A stretch of DNA of 64,000 bases from Sporolactobacillus kofuensis (GCF_024125425.1 NZ_JAMXWN010000010.1:1-64000), one strand, 5' to 3'; shown: positions 18,628 to 30,018, counted from the stretch's first letter. Made by a program: numbers and translations. The notes: generated from the sequence alone by a model not told the origin.

Positions 18628-18675
18628 AGCAAAAGCGAGCCCTCCGAAAGGGGAGCGTACCGCTTTTGCTTTTTT
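18628..18675 (+). terminator. pyrG leader attenuator
   Basis: AGCAAAAGCG (18628-18637) pairs with 18661-18670, followed by a T-run to 18675. The upper part holds a GAAA-capped helix. The C/U tract CCCTCC (18640-18645) in the 5' side could pair with extra G residues at the RNA 5' end, which is the antiterminator in B. subtilis. The hairpin lies between the promoter and pyrG. Confidence 0.8.
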
Positions 18676-18723
18676 ACAAAAAAAGGCAGGAAAAATAGGT
18701 CGGATCAAGTCGAAATTTGCTGA

Positions 18724-20412
<1,689 letters not shown>

Positions 20413-20435
20413 TTATAATCCAATCTAAAATTTGA

Positions 20436-20473
20436 AAAACCGGAAGTTGATCAAAAATTCAACTTCCGGTTTT
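20436..20473. terminator. Terminator after pyrG
   Basis: A perfect 15-bp stem (20436-20450 with 20459-20473) has an 8-nt loop and ends in TTTT. Confidence 0.9.
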
Positions 20474-20605
20474 AGTTATACTCGTTAAAAATTTTATGAA
20501 AAGAATAAATTAGAGGAAGCTAATATAACCGTCACTGACTTTTGGCATCACCAAGTTCTCTGTATAGGATAAGAATATACAACCAATTTGCGTAAAAAAT
20601 GTAGG

Positions 20606-20730
20606 GATGATGCGAGATGCCTGCAGAGCGTTCCTGTTGATCACAAGCCATGTGAGGCCCCGTAGAGAGGCGCTGACACCGAGGGAGCGCACGAATGAAC
20701 GTAGCAAGCGAGCAAGCGAAGCATCATCAA
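20606..20730 (+). repeat. Degenerate intergenic repeat, copy B
   Basis: This GC-richer block aligns by eye with 47095-47226: GATGCGAGA, CCTGC, CGTTCC, GTTGAT, AGCCA, GTGAG, CCCG in the first half and GCGAGCA...GAAGCATCATCAA at the end, in the same order and spacing. It lies between the pyrG terminator and the spo0F promoter and carries no good open frame. Confidence 0.65.
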
Positions 20731-20785
20731 TACAAAACATGGGCTGGGCCGTTTTACTCAGTTTTTCTAAAACTAAAACAAAAAA

Positions 20786-20815
20786 GAAGGGAAATGACGC
20801 TAAAAAGTAGAAATT
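20786..20815 (+). promoter_or_regulatory. Candidate sigma-H promoter of spo0F
   Basis: GAAGGGAAA (20786-20794) and GTAGAAATT (20807-20815) each match the sigma-H consensus (RnAGGAwww and RnnGAATww) at all but one fixed base, with a 12-bp gap. spo0F has a sigma-H promoter in B. subtilis. The site also supports the start at 20872, which lies downstream of it. Confidence 0.55.
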
Positions 20816-20871
20816 CTAGGTTGGAAAATACTAAAGTACGTGAGCAAATATCAGTGAAAGAGGGCAATGAT

Positions 20872-21279
20872 ATGGTTGAATATGATGCTACGGATGAAAC
20901 AGGACAAGCCAACGCAATTATGATCGTGGATGACCAGCCAGGCATTCGAATGTTGTTAACGGAAGTATTCAAAAAGGAAGGCTACCACGTGTTCGTTGCG
21001 GCAAATGGTTACCAAGCTTTGACACATCTGAAGCGGAAGCATCCTGCTCTTGTGCTCTTGGATATGAAGTTACCGGATATGAGCGGACTGGAATTATTAG
21101 CTCAATTGAAACAATTGAAACCAAATTTGAAAGTGATTATGATGACAGCTTATGGAGAGGGGGATCTCGTGCAACAAGCACTACGCAGTGGTGCGATCGC
21201 ATATTTCACCAAGCCCTTTGATCTCCAAGAATTAATCAGCGTCGTAGAAAGCCAAACCCACCATATTTCATCAAAATAA
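20872..21279 (+). CDS. spo0F: Sporulation phosphorelay response regulator Spo0F
   Basis: Spo0F receives phosphate from sensor kinases and hands it to Spo0B, on the way to Spo0A. The 135-residue single receiver domain has the acidic pair Asp20-Asp21 (IMIVDDQPGIRMLL), the phosphorylated Asp64 (LVLLDMKLPDMSG), Thr92 (MMTAYGE) and Lys114 (FTKPFD). It has a longer N-terminus (about 12 residues) than B. subtilis Spo0F. AGAGGG 7 nt upstream sets this ATG; longer open frames upstream run into the repeat. fbaA and ywjH, which follow spo0F in B. subtilis, are absent here. Confidence 0.93.
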   Translation: MVEYDATDETGQANAIMIVDDQPGIRMLLTEVFKKEGYHVFVAANGYQALTHLKRKHPALVLLDMKLPDMSGLELLAQLKQLKPNLKVIMMTAYGEGDLVQQALRSGAIAYFTKPFDLQELISVVESQTHHISSK

Positions 21280-21305
21280 TGAAGTTATTCCTCAGCGAGT
21301 CTCCC

Positions 21306-21334
21306 GAGACACCTCCACCTGTTTATGATATAAT
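21306..21334 (+). promoter_or_regulatory. Promoter of murA2
   Basis: An extended -10 TGATATAAT ends at 21334, and GAGACA (21306-21311) lies 17 bp upstream. The leader would be about 165 nt. Confidence 0.45.
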
Positions 21335-21508
21335 GCCAAGAGATTGGATTGAACATTTTGATCGTTAATTTTGAGAGTGAAGGTGTTTATTGCTGGCCCA
21401 AGGCATATATTTGCCAATGTACATATAATGGTTTAGTCTGATTGTTTCTTGAAGGGGTTTATTAAAGAGGCACTTACTAATCGTCAATGAAAAGGAAGTA
21501 TTCTGAAC

Positions 21509-22804
21509 ATGGATAAATTACTGATTGAAGGCGGTACAACATTACATGGTACTGTTCAAATTAGCGGAGCAAAAAATAGTGCTGTCGCATTAATTCCGGC
21601 AACCATTCTTGCTGATTCGCCGGTTACCATTGATCAACTTCCCGATATTTCGGATGTGCGTACGTTGTGCAAATTATTGCGTGAAATTGGTGGAACAGTA
21701 TCCTTTCATGATCATACGTTTATTGTCGACCCAAGAAAGATGGTGGACATGCCGCTTCCTAACGGTTCGGTAAAACGGTTGCGTGCATCTTATTATTTGA
21801 TGGGCGCTATGCTTGGTCGATTCCATAAAGCGGTTATTGGACTGCCCGGGGGATGCAATTTGGGACCCCGTCCGATTGACCAGCATATTAAGGGATTTGA
21901 AGCACTTGGTGCGAAAGTGACCAATGAGCAGGGAGCGATTTACCTGCGCGCCGATTCGCTGCATGGTGCAAGAATCTACCTTGATGTTGTCAGTGTTGGC
22001 GCAACCATTAACATCATGCTTGCGGCTGTGAAGGCAGAGGGTCAAACGATTATTGAGAATGCCGCAAAGGAACCGGAAATTATTGATGTGGCCACGTTGT
22101 TAACAAGTATGGGAGCGAAAATCAAAGGTGCGGGAACCGACGTCATTCGTATTGAAGGCGTTGAGCATCTTCATGGGTGCAGGCATATGATTATTCCTGA
22201 CCGAATTGAAGCCGGAACTTTTATGATTATTGGTGCTGCCATGGGAAACAGCATTTTAATCGATAATGTAATTCCTCAACATGTGGAATCATTGACTGCG
22301 AAACTAAGCGAAATGGGAACCGATGTTCAAGTCGGTGAGGACCAAATTCTTGTATCGCGTAACAGTGGGCAAATGAAGAGTGCAGATGTTAAGACGCTTG
22401 TATATCCTGGATTTCCAACTGATCTTCAACAGCCGCTGACCAGTTTGCTGACCCAGGCGGAAGGAACGAGTATAATTACGGATACTATCTATGGCGCAAG
22501 GTTCAAACATATTGATGAACTGAGGCGGATGGGTGCAAACGTGAAAGTTGAGGGGCGTTCAGCAATTTTGACCGGACCTAATCATCTGGAAGGGGCCAAA
22601 GTACGGGCTACTGACTTGAGAGCGGGCGCCTCACTTGTGATTGCAGGTCTTATGGCGACCGGAACGACAGAAATTGCAGGCGTTGAACATATTGATCGTG
22701 GGTACGACCATATAATGGAGAAACTACAAAAAATTGGTGCCAATATCTGGCGAGAGCCAATGCTTGATGAGGAAGAAAGAGACAGTATCAAAGAGCAGGA
22801 ATAA
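21509..22804 (+). CDS. murA2: UDP-N-acetylglucosamine 1-carboxyvinyltransferase 2
   Basis: MurA adds enolpyruvate to UDP-GlcNAc, the first committed step of peptidoglycan synthesis. The 431 residues form the two-lobed EPSP-like fold. Lys22 and the catalytic Cys116 ([15 protein letters not shown]), target of fosfomycin, are intact. It is the second MurA in the window; its place after spo0F and before rho matches MurZ (MurAB) of B. subtilis, the minor form. AAGGAAG is about 10 nt before ATG. Confidence 0.95.
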   Translation: MDKLLIEGGTTLHGTVQISGAKNSAVALIPATILADSPVTIDQLPDISDVRTLCKLLREIGGTVSFHDHTFIVDPRKMVDMPLPNGSVKRLRASYYLMGAMLGRFHKAVIGLPGGCNLGPRPIDQHIKGFEALGAKVTNEQGAIYLRADSLHGARIYLDVVSVGATINIMLAAVKAEGQTIIENAAKEPEIIDVATLLTSMGAKIKGAGTDVIRIEGVEHLHGCRHMIIPDRIEAGTFMIIGAAMGNSILIDNVIPQHVESLTAKLSEMGTDVQVGEDQILVSRNSGQMKSADVKTLVYPGFPTDLQQPLTSLLTQAEGTSIITDTIYGARFKHIDELRRMGANVKVEGRSAILTGPNHLEGAKVRATDLRAGASLVIAGLMATGTTEIAGVEHIDRGYDHIMEKLQKIGANIWREPMLDEEERDSIKEQE

Positions 22805-22813
22805 CTTTTGTGT

Positions 22814-22860
22814 GGATCCGCGTGATGAAAACTTCGTTGCGGATTCATTTTTTTTCTTTT
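22814..22860 (+). terminator. Terminator after murA2
   Basis: GGATCCGC (22814-22821) pairs with GCGGATTC (22839-22846) including one G-T pair, followed by a long T-rich stretch. Confidence 0.7.
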
Positions 22861-22862
22861 GA

Positions 22863-23294
22863 TCGATAGTCATGCATTCTAATAGTTGATAAAAAGGGTA
22901 TAATGTGCTATTAATGGGGTACAAATAAAATTATTTATAACGATAAGAAAAAAATATTGTGCCTCAAGGAAAACCCTTCAAAGGATACTAGTATATGAGA
23001 TAGGCTTTTTGGCCCTGTAAAAGTAATAATACCCCATCTACAGAAGTTTGATCAGATAATTGCCAATAGGTAAGTTTCTATAAACAGATTGTTATTTATT
23101 TAACTGTGCTTTGATTCGTGAAGGATTGAAATCGCTTAGCTTATCGTGCCGCGCTCTTTCAACTAAACTCCTCCCCCCCACTAAATGTACAGTTCTGTGC
23201 AATTGCCTGCTCTCTCTAAATAAATAGAAACGTTGATTTAGCTATGTGTGTGCTTGATACGACGGGTGATAAATTGATAAAGTGTGGTGCGATA
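22863..23294 (+). other. Long leader/intergenic region upstream of rho
   Basis: TATAAT at 22899-22904 is a likely -10 but lacks a clear -35. If it is used, the rho leader is near 390 nt. From about 23153 to 23220 the plus strand is pyrimidine-rich and G-poor (CTCCTCCCCCCC at 23169, then CTGCTCTCTCTAAA), as in Rho-binding sites. B. subtilis rho limits its own expression in its leader, so the same may occur here. Confidence 0.45.
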
Positions 23295-24566
23295 ATGCCG
23301 ATTACATTAGCAGAATTGGAAAATATGAAATTAAAAGAATTATATGAGCATGCCAAGGAATTCAAAATTTCTTATTACAGCAAGCTCAATAAGAGAGAAT
23401 TAATCTTCTCGATTTTGAAAAAACAAGCTGAAAAAGATGGTCTATCATTAATGGAAGGTGTTTTGGAAATAATTCCAACTGAGGGATTCGGTTTTCTGCG
23501 CCCAATTAATTATTCACCGAGCTCAGAGGACATCTATATTTCAGCCTCACAAATCCGGCGTTTTGACTTGCGAAATGGGGACAAGGTTACAGGGAAAGTA
23601 CGGCCGCCTAAGGAAAATGAACGCTATTTTGGCCTCTTAAGGGTTGAAGCTGTCAATGGTGAAAATCCTGATGTGGCAAAGGAACGTGTACATTTTCCTG
23701 CATTGACCCCCCTCTATCCTGACCGACACATGGTTCTCGAAACAACACGTGAACATTTTTCAACACGGATTATTGATATGATCTCTCCAGTTGGATTTGG
23801 GCAAAGAGGGATGATCGTAGCGCCGCCAAAGGCTGGTAAGACAACATTACTGAAAGAGATTGCAAACAGCATCACCGTTAACTATCCAGATGTTGAATTA
23901 ATTGTACTGCTCGTCGATGAGCGTCCGGAAGAAGTCACGGATATTGAGCGTTCAGTTAAGGGGGATGTGGTTAGCTCAACCTTTGATGAGGTGCCGGAAA
24001 ACCACGTCAAGGTATCAGAACTCGTTCTTGAACGCGCAATGCGTCTCGTTGAACACAAACGTGATGTTGTCATCCTGATGGATAGTCTTACTCGTCTTGC
24101 TCGTGCCTATAACTTAGTCATTCCGCCAAGTGGACGAACGCTTTCCGGTGGTATTGATCCCGCCGCTTTTCATAAACCGAAGAAATTTTTTGGCGCCGCG
24201 CGTAATATTGAGGAAGGTGGCAGCCTGACCATCTTAGCTACGGCTTTGGTTGATACTGGTTCACGTATGGATGATGTCATTTATGAAGAATTCAAAGGAA
24301 CCGGTAATATGGAATTGCATCTTGATCGACGCCTCGCTGAACGGCGCATCTTCCCAGCGATTGATATCCGACGTTCCAGTACGCGTAAAGAAGAATTACT
24401 TGTGGATCAAAACCATCTCGATAAGCTTTGGACAATGCGTAAGACGATGGATGAATCACAAGAATTTGTGGAACATTTCTACAAACGAATTAAGGAAACA
24501 AAATCCAATCAGGAATTTTTTGATCTGTTTGATAAAGAAAAAAAAGGCGGATTACAAACAAAATAG
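23295..24566 (+). CDS. rho: Transcription termination factor Rho
   Basis: Rho is a hexameric RNA-dependent ATPase that pulls transcripts from the polymerase. The 423 residues hold the N-terminal helical part ([16 protein letters not shown]), the cold-shock-like RNA-binding fold (GFGFLRP, DIYIS), Walker A ([15 protein letters not shown]), Walker B ([16 protein letters not shown]) and the R-loop [10 protein letters not shown]. The start [10 protein letters not shown] aligns with other Bacilli, but its ribosome site is poor; TTG at 23274 with GGGTGAT is a possible longer start. murA2-rho-rpmE-tdk is the usual order. Confidence 0.96.
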   Translation: MPITLAELENMKLKELYEHAKEFKISYYSKLNKRELIFSILKKQAEKDGLSLMEGVLEIIPTEGFGFLRPINYSPSSEDIYISASQIRRFDLRNGDKVTGKVRPPKENERYFGLLRVEAVNGENPDVAKERVHFPALTPLYPDRHMVLETTREHFSTRIIDMISPVGFGQRGMIVAPPKAGKTTLLKEIANSITVNYPDVELIVLLVDERPEEVTDIERSVKGDVVSSTFDEVPENHVKVSELVLERAMRLVEHKRDVVILMDSLTRLARAYNLVIPPSGRTLSGGIDPAAFHKPKKFFGAARNIEEGGSLTILATALVDTGSRMDDVIYEEFKGTGNMELHLDRRLAERRIFPAIDIRRSSTRKEELLVDQNHLDKLWTMRKTMDESQEFVEHFYKRIKETKSNQEFFDLFDKEKKGGLQTK

Positions 24567-24720
24567 GGAACGCGAGAACTTGGGCTCAGAAAGAACGAGT
24601 GGACAAGTAATCGCCTGTAAGAAGATATCTGAACAGAAAGTATGTGTATTACTCGGAGGGATGTGTTAAGAAGGCGTGGTGCGAGACGGTTGCGGCAAGC
24701 GAGCACCGAAGCCTCATTGA
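24567..24720 (+). repeat. Possible highly decayed copy C of the intergenic repeat
   Basis: Only the 3' end (GCAAGCGAGCACCGAAGCCTCATTGA, split by a few mismatches, ending at 24720) clearly resembles the end of copies A and B. The 5' part cannot be aligned with confidence. The block lies between rho and rpmE, is GC-richer than its surroundings, and has no convincing gene. Confidence 0.3.
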
Positions 24721-24843
24721 CACACGTACGAACAGAAACCACTGCTTGCAAACACACGAGCGTCCTGTTATAATACTCGTTGTGCATTATGCTATCAGAC
24801 TCTGGTTTGAAAGAATAATCAGGGCGCAAAGGAGATGAATGAG

Positions 24844-25089
24844 ATGAAAGCAGGCATCCATCCTGACTATCATAAGGTCGTATTTATGGATTCAAGTACT
24901 GGCTTTAAATTTTTGAGCGGTTCAACGAAGAAATCGAATCAAACGGTTCAATGGGAAGACGGAAACGAATATCCATTGATTACAGTCGAAATTAGTTCCG
25001 ATTCGCATCCATTCTATACTGGCCGTCAGAAATTCGCTGATAAAGGCGGACGTGTCGATCGGTTTAAACAGAAATATAATCTTAAATAA
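24844..25089 (+). CDS. rpmE2: 50S ribosomal protein L31, type B (zinc-free)
   Basis: L31 links the two ribosomal subunits. The 81-residue form has the type B insert ([15 protein letters not shown]) and no cysteine, so it does not bind zinc. Most Bacillales carry a Cys-containing type A gene (rpmE) at this rho-tdk position and keep the type B gene elsewhere under Zur control. Here the type B form occupies the housekeeping place. AAAGGAG lies 9 nt before ATG at 24844; an ATG three codons earlier abuts it. Confidence 0.95.
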   Translation: MKAGIHPDYHKVVFMDSSTGFKFLSGSTKKSNQTVQWEDGNEYPLITVEISSDSHPFYTGRQKFADKGGRVDRFKQKYNLK

Positions 25090-25111
25090 GATTTATTTGA
25101 AGTCCAGACAG

Positions 25112-25169
25112 AAAAACGGCATTTCCGGTGCAGTGCAACAATGGAGCGGAACTAGCCGTTTTTGTTTTG
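25112..25169 (+). terminator. Terminator after rpmE2
   Basis: AAAAACGGC (25112-25120) pairs with GCCGTTTTT (25155-25163), with an inner TTCCG/CGGAA helix. Confidence 0.7.
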
Positions 25170-25185
25170 AAATAGAGGATATAGC

Positions 25186-25212
25186 GCAGGCAGGAAAAAC
25201 TGCCTGCTTTTT
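25186..25212 (+). terminator. Second terminator before tdk
   Basis: GCAGGCAG (25186-25193) pairs with CTGCCTGC (25200-25207), followed by five T. It lies 34 nt before tdk, so it either backs up the first one or acts as a tdk leader. Confidence 0.7.
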
Positions 25213-25245
25213 AACAACCTGAGATTATGAAAGGGCGAACAGGCC

Positions 25246-25818
25246 ATGGCTCAACTATTCTTTAAGTACGGTGCAATGAACAGTGGAAAATCAATTGAAA
25301 TAATAAAAGTTGCACATAACTATGAAGAGCAGGGAAAATCGGTACTTCTCTTTACATCCGGGGTCGATGATCGCGATGAAGTCGGATCCATTTCAAGTAG
25401 AATAGGATTTAAACGACGTGCGATCCCAATCTTTGAGACAACGAATATTTTTGAAAAGGTTAATGACTATCAGCCACGACCTCATTGTGTGCTGATTGAT
25501 GAGGTGCAATTTCTTAGCAAGGCGCATGTCCTTCAATTGGCTGAAATTGTGGATCAATTACATATTCCAGTCATGGGTTTTGGACTAAAGAATGATTTTC
25601 GCAATGAATTGTTTGAAGGAAGTAAGTATTTACTACTTTACGCAGATAAGATTGAAGAAATGAAAACAATTTGCTGGTTTTGTGAGCGAAAAGCGATTAT
25701 GAATCTCCGCATTGATAGTAATGGGAAGCCGGTTTATACCGGAGATCAGATTCAGATTGGTGGCAATGAGAGCTATTATCCCGTTTGCCGGCATTGTTAT
25801 AGCCATCCGCCAATCTGA
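25246..25818 (+). CDS. tdk: Thymidine kinase
   Basis: Tdk phosphorylates thymidine with ATP for salvage. The 190-residue type II enzyme has the P-loop GAMNSGKS (residues 9-16), the DEVQF motif, the lasso region and the zinc knuckle CWFC...CRHC near the C-terminus. AAAGGG lies 10 nt before the ATG. A terminator follows. Confidence 0.95.
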   Translation: MAQLFFKYGAMNSGKSIEIIKVAHNYEEQGKSVLLFTSGVDDRDEVGSISSRIGFKRRAIPIFETTNIFEKVNDYQPRPHCVLIDEVQFLSKAHVLQLAEIVDQLHIPVMGFGLKNDFRNELFEGSKYLLLYADKIEEMKTICWFCERKAIMNLRIDSNGKPVYTGDQIQIGGNESYYPVCRHCYSHPPI

Positions 25819-25868
25819 TGAACTGCAGCTGCGTGACCCTATAAAAATGACTAGATTATGAGCAACCT

Positions 25869-25906
25869 GGCTTCGCGGATCCTTTTACACAAGCGAAGCC
25901 TTTATT
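25869..25906 (+). terminator. Terminator after tdk
   Basis: GGCTTCGC (25869-25876) pairs with GCGAAGCC (25893-25900), followed by TTTATT. The T-run is broken. Confidence 0.55.
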
Positions 25907-25949
25907 ATACGCATTCAGCCAACTCCTGAATTTTGTGTCGCTATGATAG

Positions 25950-25955
25950 TATAAT
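25950..25955 (+). promoter_or_regulatory. -10 box of a likely prfA promoter
   Basis: A perfect TATAAT lies about 138 nt upstream of prfA and beyond the tdk terminator. No good -35 is visible 17 bp upstream. Confidence 0.35.
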
Positions 25956-26092
25956 AAAAGGTATAGGAGTTGCGGATGAAACAGATATGTTGTTAGACGA
26001 TAAGAACGCATCTAATGTGCGAGGATTATAGTATAAGTACAGCTGAAAAAAGGAGCAGCGCCAAGTCTTCTTTTTTAGATGGGGTGAATAGG

Positions 26093-27166
26093 ATGTTTGA
26101 ACGCTTACAGTCCATGGAAGAACGCTACGAGAAGCTGAATCAGCTCCTCGCAGATCCGAATGTTATCAATGATCCGGGGAAATTGCGTAAGTATTCAAAG
26201 GAACAGTCGGACTTACAAGAAATTGTTGCAGTCTTTCGTAAATATAAACAAGCTGATTCTGAAATGATTGATGCGAAAAGCATGCTTGACGAGTCGTTGG
26301 ACGAGAGCATGAATGCTATGGTGCATGAGGAGATCAACCGGCTTGATCGTGAACTAACAGAACTTAAAGAACAACTTAAGCAGCTACTTATTCCCAAAGA
26401 TCCGAATGATGACCGAAACGTTATTTTGGAAATACGTGGTGCTGCTGGTGGTGATGAAGCGGCACTTTTTGCTGGCGACCTCTTCAGAATGTACTCGCGA
26501 TACGCTGAACAACAGGGTTGGAAGACCGAAGTCATTGATGCCAGCCCAAATGAAATCGGCGGATTTAAGGAAATTGTCTGCATGATTTCTGGAAAAGGAG
26601 CTTTTTCTAAACTCAAATATGAAAATGGTGCACAGCGCGTGCAGCGGGTGCCTGAAACCGAATCAGGTGGGCGCATTCACACGTCGACAGCGACAGTAGC
26701 AGTACTTCCTGAAGCACAGGAAGTTGAAGTTGAATTGAACGAGAAAGATATTCGCGTTGACCGTTTTGCCTCAAGCGGTCCAGGTGGTCAGAGTGTGAAT
26801 ACGACGATGTCGGCAATCCGTTTGACACACATTCCAACCGGTATTGTGGTTTCTTGTCAGGAAGAACGGTCACAGATAAAAAATAAGGAAAAAGCAATGA
26901 AGGTATTGCGTGCCCGCGTCTATGACAAATATCAAAAAGAGGCACAGGATCAATATGATTCAACACGAAAATCAGCGGTTGGAACCGGCGATCGATCAGA
27001 ACGGATTCGTACGTATAACTTTTCACAAAATCGTGTTACCGACCACCGAATTGGACTAACGCTTCATCAGTTGGATCAAGTGTTAAATGGTAAACTTGAT
27101 GACATTATTCACGCCTTGATTTTAAATGAACAGGCGAAAAAAATCGAACAGGCGGATGCCGGGTGA
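26093..27166 (+). CDS. prfA: Peptide chain release factor 1
   Basis: RF1 reads UAA and UAG stop codons and releases the peptide. The 357 residues include the coiled N-terminal domain, the peptide-anticodon region, and the catalytic GGQ at 231-233 in [19 protein letters not shown] lies 5 nt before ATG. The stop overlaps the prmC start by 4 nt, so the enzyme that methylates GGQ is translated with its substrate. Confidence 0.97.
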   Translation: MFERLQSMEERYEKLNQLLADPNVINDPGKLRKYSKEQSDLQEIVAVFRKYKQADSEMIDAKSMLDESLDESMNAMVHEEINRLDRELTELKEQLKQLLIPKDPNDDRNVILEIRGAAGGDEAALFAGDLFRMYSRYAEQQGWKTEVIDASPNEIGGFKEIVCMISGKGAFSKLKYENGAQRVQRVPETESGGRIHTSTATVAVLPEAQEVEVELNEKDIRVDRFASSGPGGQSVNTTMSAIRLTHIPTGIVVSCQEERSQIKNKEKAMKVLRARVYDKYQKEAQDQYDSTRKSAVGTGDRSERIRTYNFSQNRVTDHRIGLTLHQLDQVLNGKLDDIIHALILNEQAKKIEQADAG

Positions 27167-28038
27167 GTGAAAAAAGGTATGAATTGTTAAATTGGGCGTC
27201 TTCGCTATTGAAGGCAAATCATCGTGATGAAAATATTGGTGAAATTCTGCTTTGCGAGCGATTGCATCTGTCAAAAACAGATCTGATTGCTCATCGTGGT
27301 GACGATGTAACCGACCAAGATGCGTTGTGGATACGCACACGTGTGAACGATCATGTGCTGAATGGTACACCTGTGCAATATATGCTGGGTTCAGCTCCTT
27401 TTTATGGACGATTATTTAAAGTGACACCGGATGTATTGATTCCACGGCAAGAAACCGAGGAGCTGGTATGGCGTGTGGGAACGTGGGCGTCACGTTACTT
27501 TTCAGATCAACAGTCACTATCGGTATGCGATATAGGGACAGGCAGTGGAGCAATCGCAGCAACACTCGCATTGGAACACCCGAAATGGAAAGTTTCTGCT
27601 GTAGATATTTCTGAACGTGCATTAAAAATAGCCAAGGAAAACGCTTCAGATCTTGGGGCCCATGTCGATTTTTTTCAAGGGGATTTACTCGAGCCTCTAA
27701 AAGATAACCCTTTTGATGTGTTGGTTTCCAATCCCCCGTACATTTCCGGCAGGGAAATGGATGAACTTGATGATACGGTTGGAAACTTTGAACCGCATTT
27801 GGCGTTATTTGGCGGAGACGACGGTTTAACTTTTTACAGGCAGATTCTAGATAATATTCCTACTGTGATCGGACAATCTCCACATTTTCTCATTGCTTTT
27901 GAGATTGGAGCATACCAGGGTGAGGACGTAGCAAACCTAATTCGTACTGCCTTTCCACGGAGCATTGAAGCGTTATCTGTAGAAAAAGATATTGCGGGCT
28001 ATGATCGCAATGTGATGGCTGTACTTCGAACGCAATAA
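27163..28038 (+). CDS. prmC: Release factor glutamine methyltransferase
   Basis: PrmC methylates the glutamine of the GGQ motif in release factors with S-adenosylmethionine. The 291-residue chain has the helical N-terminal domain ([15 protein letters not shown]), the SAM site ([12 protein letters not shown]) and the catalytic NPPY in [12 protein letters not shown] start, sharing GTGA with the prfA stop. Confidence 0.96.
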   Translation: MSEKRYELLNWASSLLKANHRDENIGEILLCERLHLSKTDLIAHRGDDVTDQDALWIRTRVNDHVLNGTPVQYMLGSAPFYGRLFKVTPDVLIPRQETEELVWRVGTWASRYFSDQQSLSVCDIGTGSGAIAATLALEHPKWKVSAVDISERALKIAKENASDLGAHVDFFQGDLLEPLKDNPFDVLVSNPPYISGREMDELDDTVGNFEPHLALFGGDDGLTFYRQILDNIPTVIGQSPHFLIAFEIGAYQGEDVANLIRTAFPRSIEALSVEKDIAGYDRNVMAVLRTQ

Positions 28039-28103
28039 AAAAGCTGTGCGAGGGTTTAGATCGTTGCTTTCGTGACCACAATGGTGGTATGGAGGCGAGG
28101 ATC

Positions 28104-28799
28104 TTGAAAAAACCTTTGATACTCATGATCTTATTAACTATAAATCTAGCACTTGTATTCTTCTTCTGGCAGTATAGTACAACAAAAGCGGATCAAAAAG
28201 GTCCGATACCTCAGGATGCGATTCGCTTACGCATCCTAGCAAATAGTGACTCACCCGCAGATCAGGTGGTCAAACGTCAAGTTCGGGATGCGGTCAACGC
28301 TGATATCACACGCTGGGTACAGAATTTGAAAACAGCTGATCAAGCGAAGCGGGTTATTCGTTCACATCTACCTGAGATCCGCCAGACGGTAAAACAAACA
28401 CTTCGCCGTGCACGTGCAGACAGTACCTATAAAGTTAAACTCGGTAAAGCTAATTTTCCAACGAAAATGTACGGCAATTATGTCTATCCTGCAGGAGAAT
28501 ATAATGCTTTAGTAATCACATTAGGTGACGGACGTGGTGCGAATTGGTGGTGTGTCCTTTTTCCGCCACTGTGTTTCTTGGATTTTTCAAATAGTGAAGC
28601 CGTTGCCAACCCCAAAGCAGATGTTAACAACGCAAAAGCAGAACAACGCATTGAACAGTCTAATGTTCAAACGGAACAGGACACACGATCAACCAATCAG
28701 GCTGTGCCGCAATCATCTGCCGGTCGTTCGGAAAAAGTGGAGGTACATTCCTTTGTCGGAGACTTTATCTTAAAGGTTTGGCATGCTTTCGCAGGTTAA
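28104..28799 (+). CDS. spoIIR: Stage II sporulation protein R
   Basis: SpoIIR is made in the forespore under sigma-F, is secreted, and triggers SpoIIGA to cleave pro-sigma-E in the mother cell. The protein (231 residues) has an N-terminal signal or membrane segment (about 5-22), the conserved IRLRILANSDSPADQ block, the GNYVYPAGEYNAL block and WWCVLFPPLCFLDF. A Gln/Ser-rich low-complexity stretch (about 165-210) precedes a hydrophobic end. Start TTG at 28104, with GGAGG 8 nt upstream; an ATG five codons earlier overlaps that site. Confidence 0.95.
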   Translation: MKKPLILMILLTINLALVFFFWQYSTTKADQKGPIPQDAIRLRILANSDSPADQVVKRQVRDAVNADITRWVQNLKTADQAKRVIRSHLPEIRQTVKQTLRRARADSTYKVKLGKANFPTKMYGNYVYPAGEYNALVITLGDGRGANWWCVLFPPLCFLDFSNSEAVANPKADVNNAKAEQRIEQSNVQTEQDTRSTNQAVPQSSAGRSEKVEVHSFVGDFILKVWHAFAG

Positions 28800-28916
28800 A
28801 GTCATTGCAAGCTGGCTATGTGAATGGTATGGTTTATACGGAATGAAGTAGGGTCGGTGAAAACCGGCCTTATTCAAATAGAAGATTAATTTAGAAAGAA
28901 AAAGGGGAATTTTGTT

Positions 28917-29960
28917 ATGGTAGAAACACAAGTATGGCGCGTAGATCCTAACGCCCCCGATCTTGAACATACACCTCAAATTATTGCAGCAGCAGAAAAG
29001 TTGGTGCAGGGCGAAATCGTTGCATTTCCTACTGAAACTGTATATGGATTAGGTGGGAATGCTAAATTACAAGATTCAGTTCGGAAAATATATGAGGCAA
29101 AGGGTCGGCCGAGCGATAATCCATTGATTGTCCATGTTGCCACACTGGAACAAGTACGCGATATCTGTACAGAGATCCATCCGATCGCAAAAAAGTTAAT
29201 CGATACTTTCTGGCCGGGACCATTGACTTTGGTGCTCCCATCTCGTGGAGAGGTGTCCAATGCAGTTACAGCTGGTTTGTCAACGGTGGCGGTCCGCATG
29301 CCAAGTCATCCGGTCGCACGCGCGTTAATCTTAGCTTCCAATTTACCTATTGCCGCCCCTTCCGCGAATCTGTCAGGCAGACCGAGCCCAACTCGGGCAG
29401 ATCACGTTTTTTATGACTTAGATGGTCGTATTGCCGGTATTGTTGATGGCGGCGAAACGGGGGTTGGCGTTGAGTCGACGGTAGTAGATTGCACGACTAC
29501 ACCAATAACAATCCTTCGTCCAGGTGGTATTTCGAAGGAACAATTGGTTGAAGTGGTAGGGGCAGTAGCCGATGATCCTGGGCTTACGCGCTCTGATCAG
29601 ATACCAAAGGCACCTGGAATGAAGTATAAGCATTATGCACCGCAAGCAATGATGTATCTCGTCCCTTCAGGCAAAGAAAAGATATGCGAATTGGTTGCTA
29701 CCGAGAAGAACAATGGCAGAAGGATTGGTGTCCTCACGACAGAAGAAAATCGGGATAGTTATCCTGATGCTGATGTTGTGCTTGTTTGCGGGAAACGTAG
29801 TGAACCGGCAACAGTAGCACATAATTTGTTTGATGTCCTTCGCCGTTTTGATCAGAAAAATGTGGATGCAATTTACAGTGAAACGTTTTCCGAAGAGGGA
29901 ATAGGAAAAGCGATTATGAATCGCATGTCAAAAGCAGCCGGCGGCAGAATTATCGAGTGA
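28917..29960 (+). CDS. ywlC: Threonylcarbamoyl-AMP synthase (Sua5/YwlC)
   Basis: The enzyme makes threonylcarbamoyl-AMP from threonine, bicarbonate and ATP for the t6A modification of ANN-decoding tRNAs. The 347 residues contain the YrdC-like fold (ETVYGLGGNA, KGRPSDNPL, PSANLSGRPSPT) and the C-terminal Sua5 domain after PGMKYKHYAPQA. The order spoIIR-ywlC-mntP-ywlG is that of Bacilli. AGAAAAAGGGG lies upstream of ATG. Confidence 0.95.
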   Translation: MVETQVWRVDPNAPDLEHTPQIIAAAEKLVQGEIVAFPTETVYGLGGNAKLQDSVRKIYEAKGRPSDNPLIVHVATLEQVRDICTEIHPIAKKLIDTFWPGPLTLVLPSRGEVSNAVTAGLSTVAVRMPSHPVARALILASNLPIAAPSANLSGRPSPTRADHVFYDLDGRIAGIVDGGETGVGVESTVVDCTTTPITILRPGGISKEQLVEVVGAVADDPGLTRSDQIPKAPGMKYKHYAPQAMMYLVPSGKEKICELVATEKNNGRRIGVLTTEENRDSYPDADVVLVCGKRSEPATVAHNLFDVLRRFDQKNVDAIYSETFSEEGIGKAIMNRMSKAAGGRIIE

Positions 29961-29982
29961 ACAGGCTGTCTTATACTTTATC

Positions 29983-30018
29983 GTAAGAGCGGGAAGAATA
30001 TTTTCTTCCCGCTCTTAC
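29983..30018. terminator. Strong hairpin after ywlC
   Basis: A perfect 16-bp stem (29983-29998 with 30003-30018) with a 4-nt loop. No U-run follows, so it may be a transcript end stabiliser or a Rho-dependent end rather than an intrinsic terminator. Confidence 0.5.
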
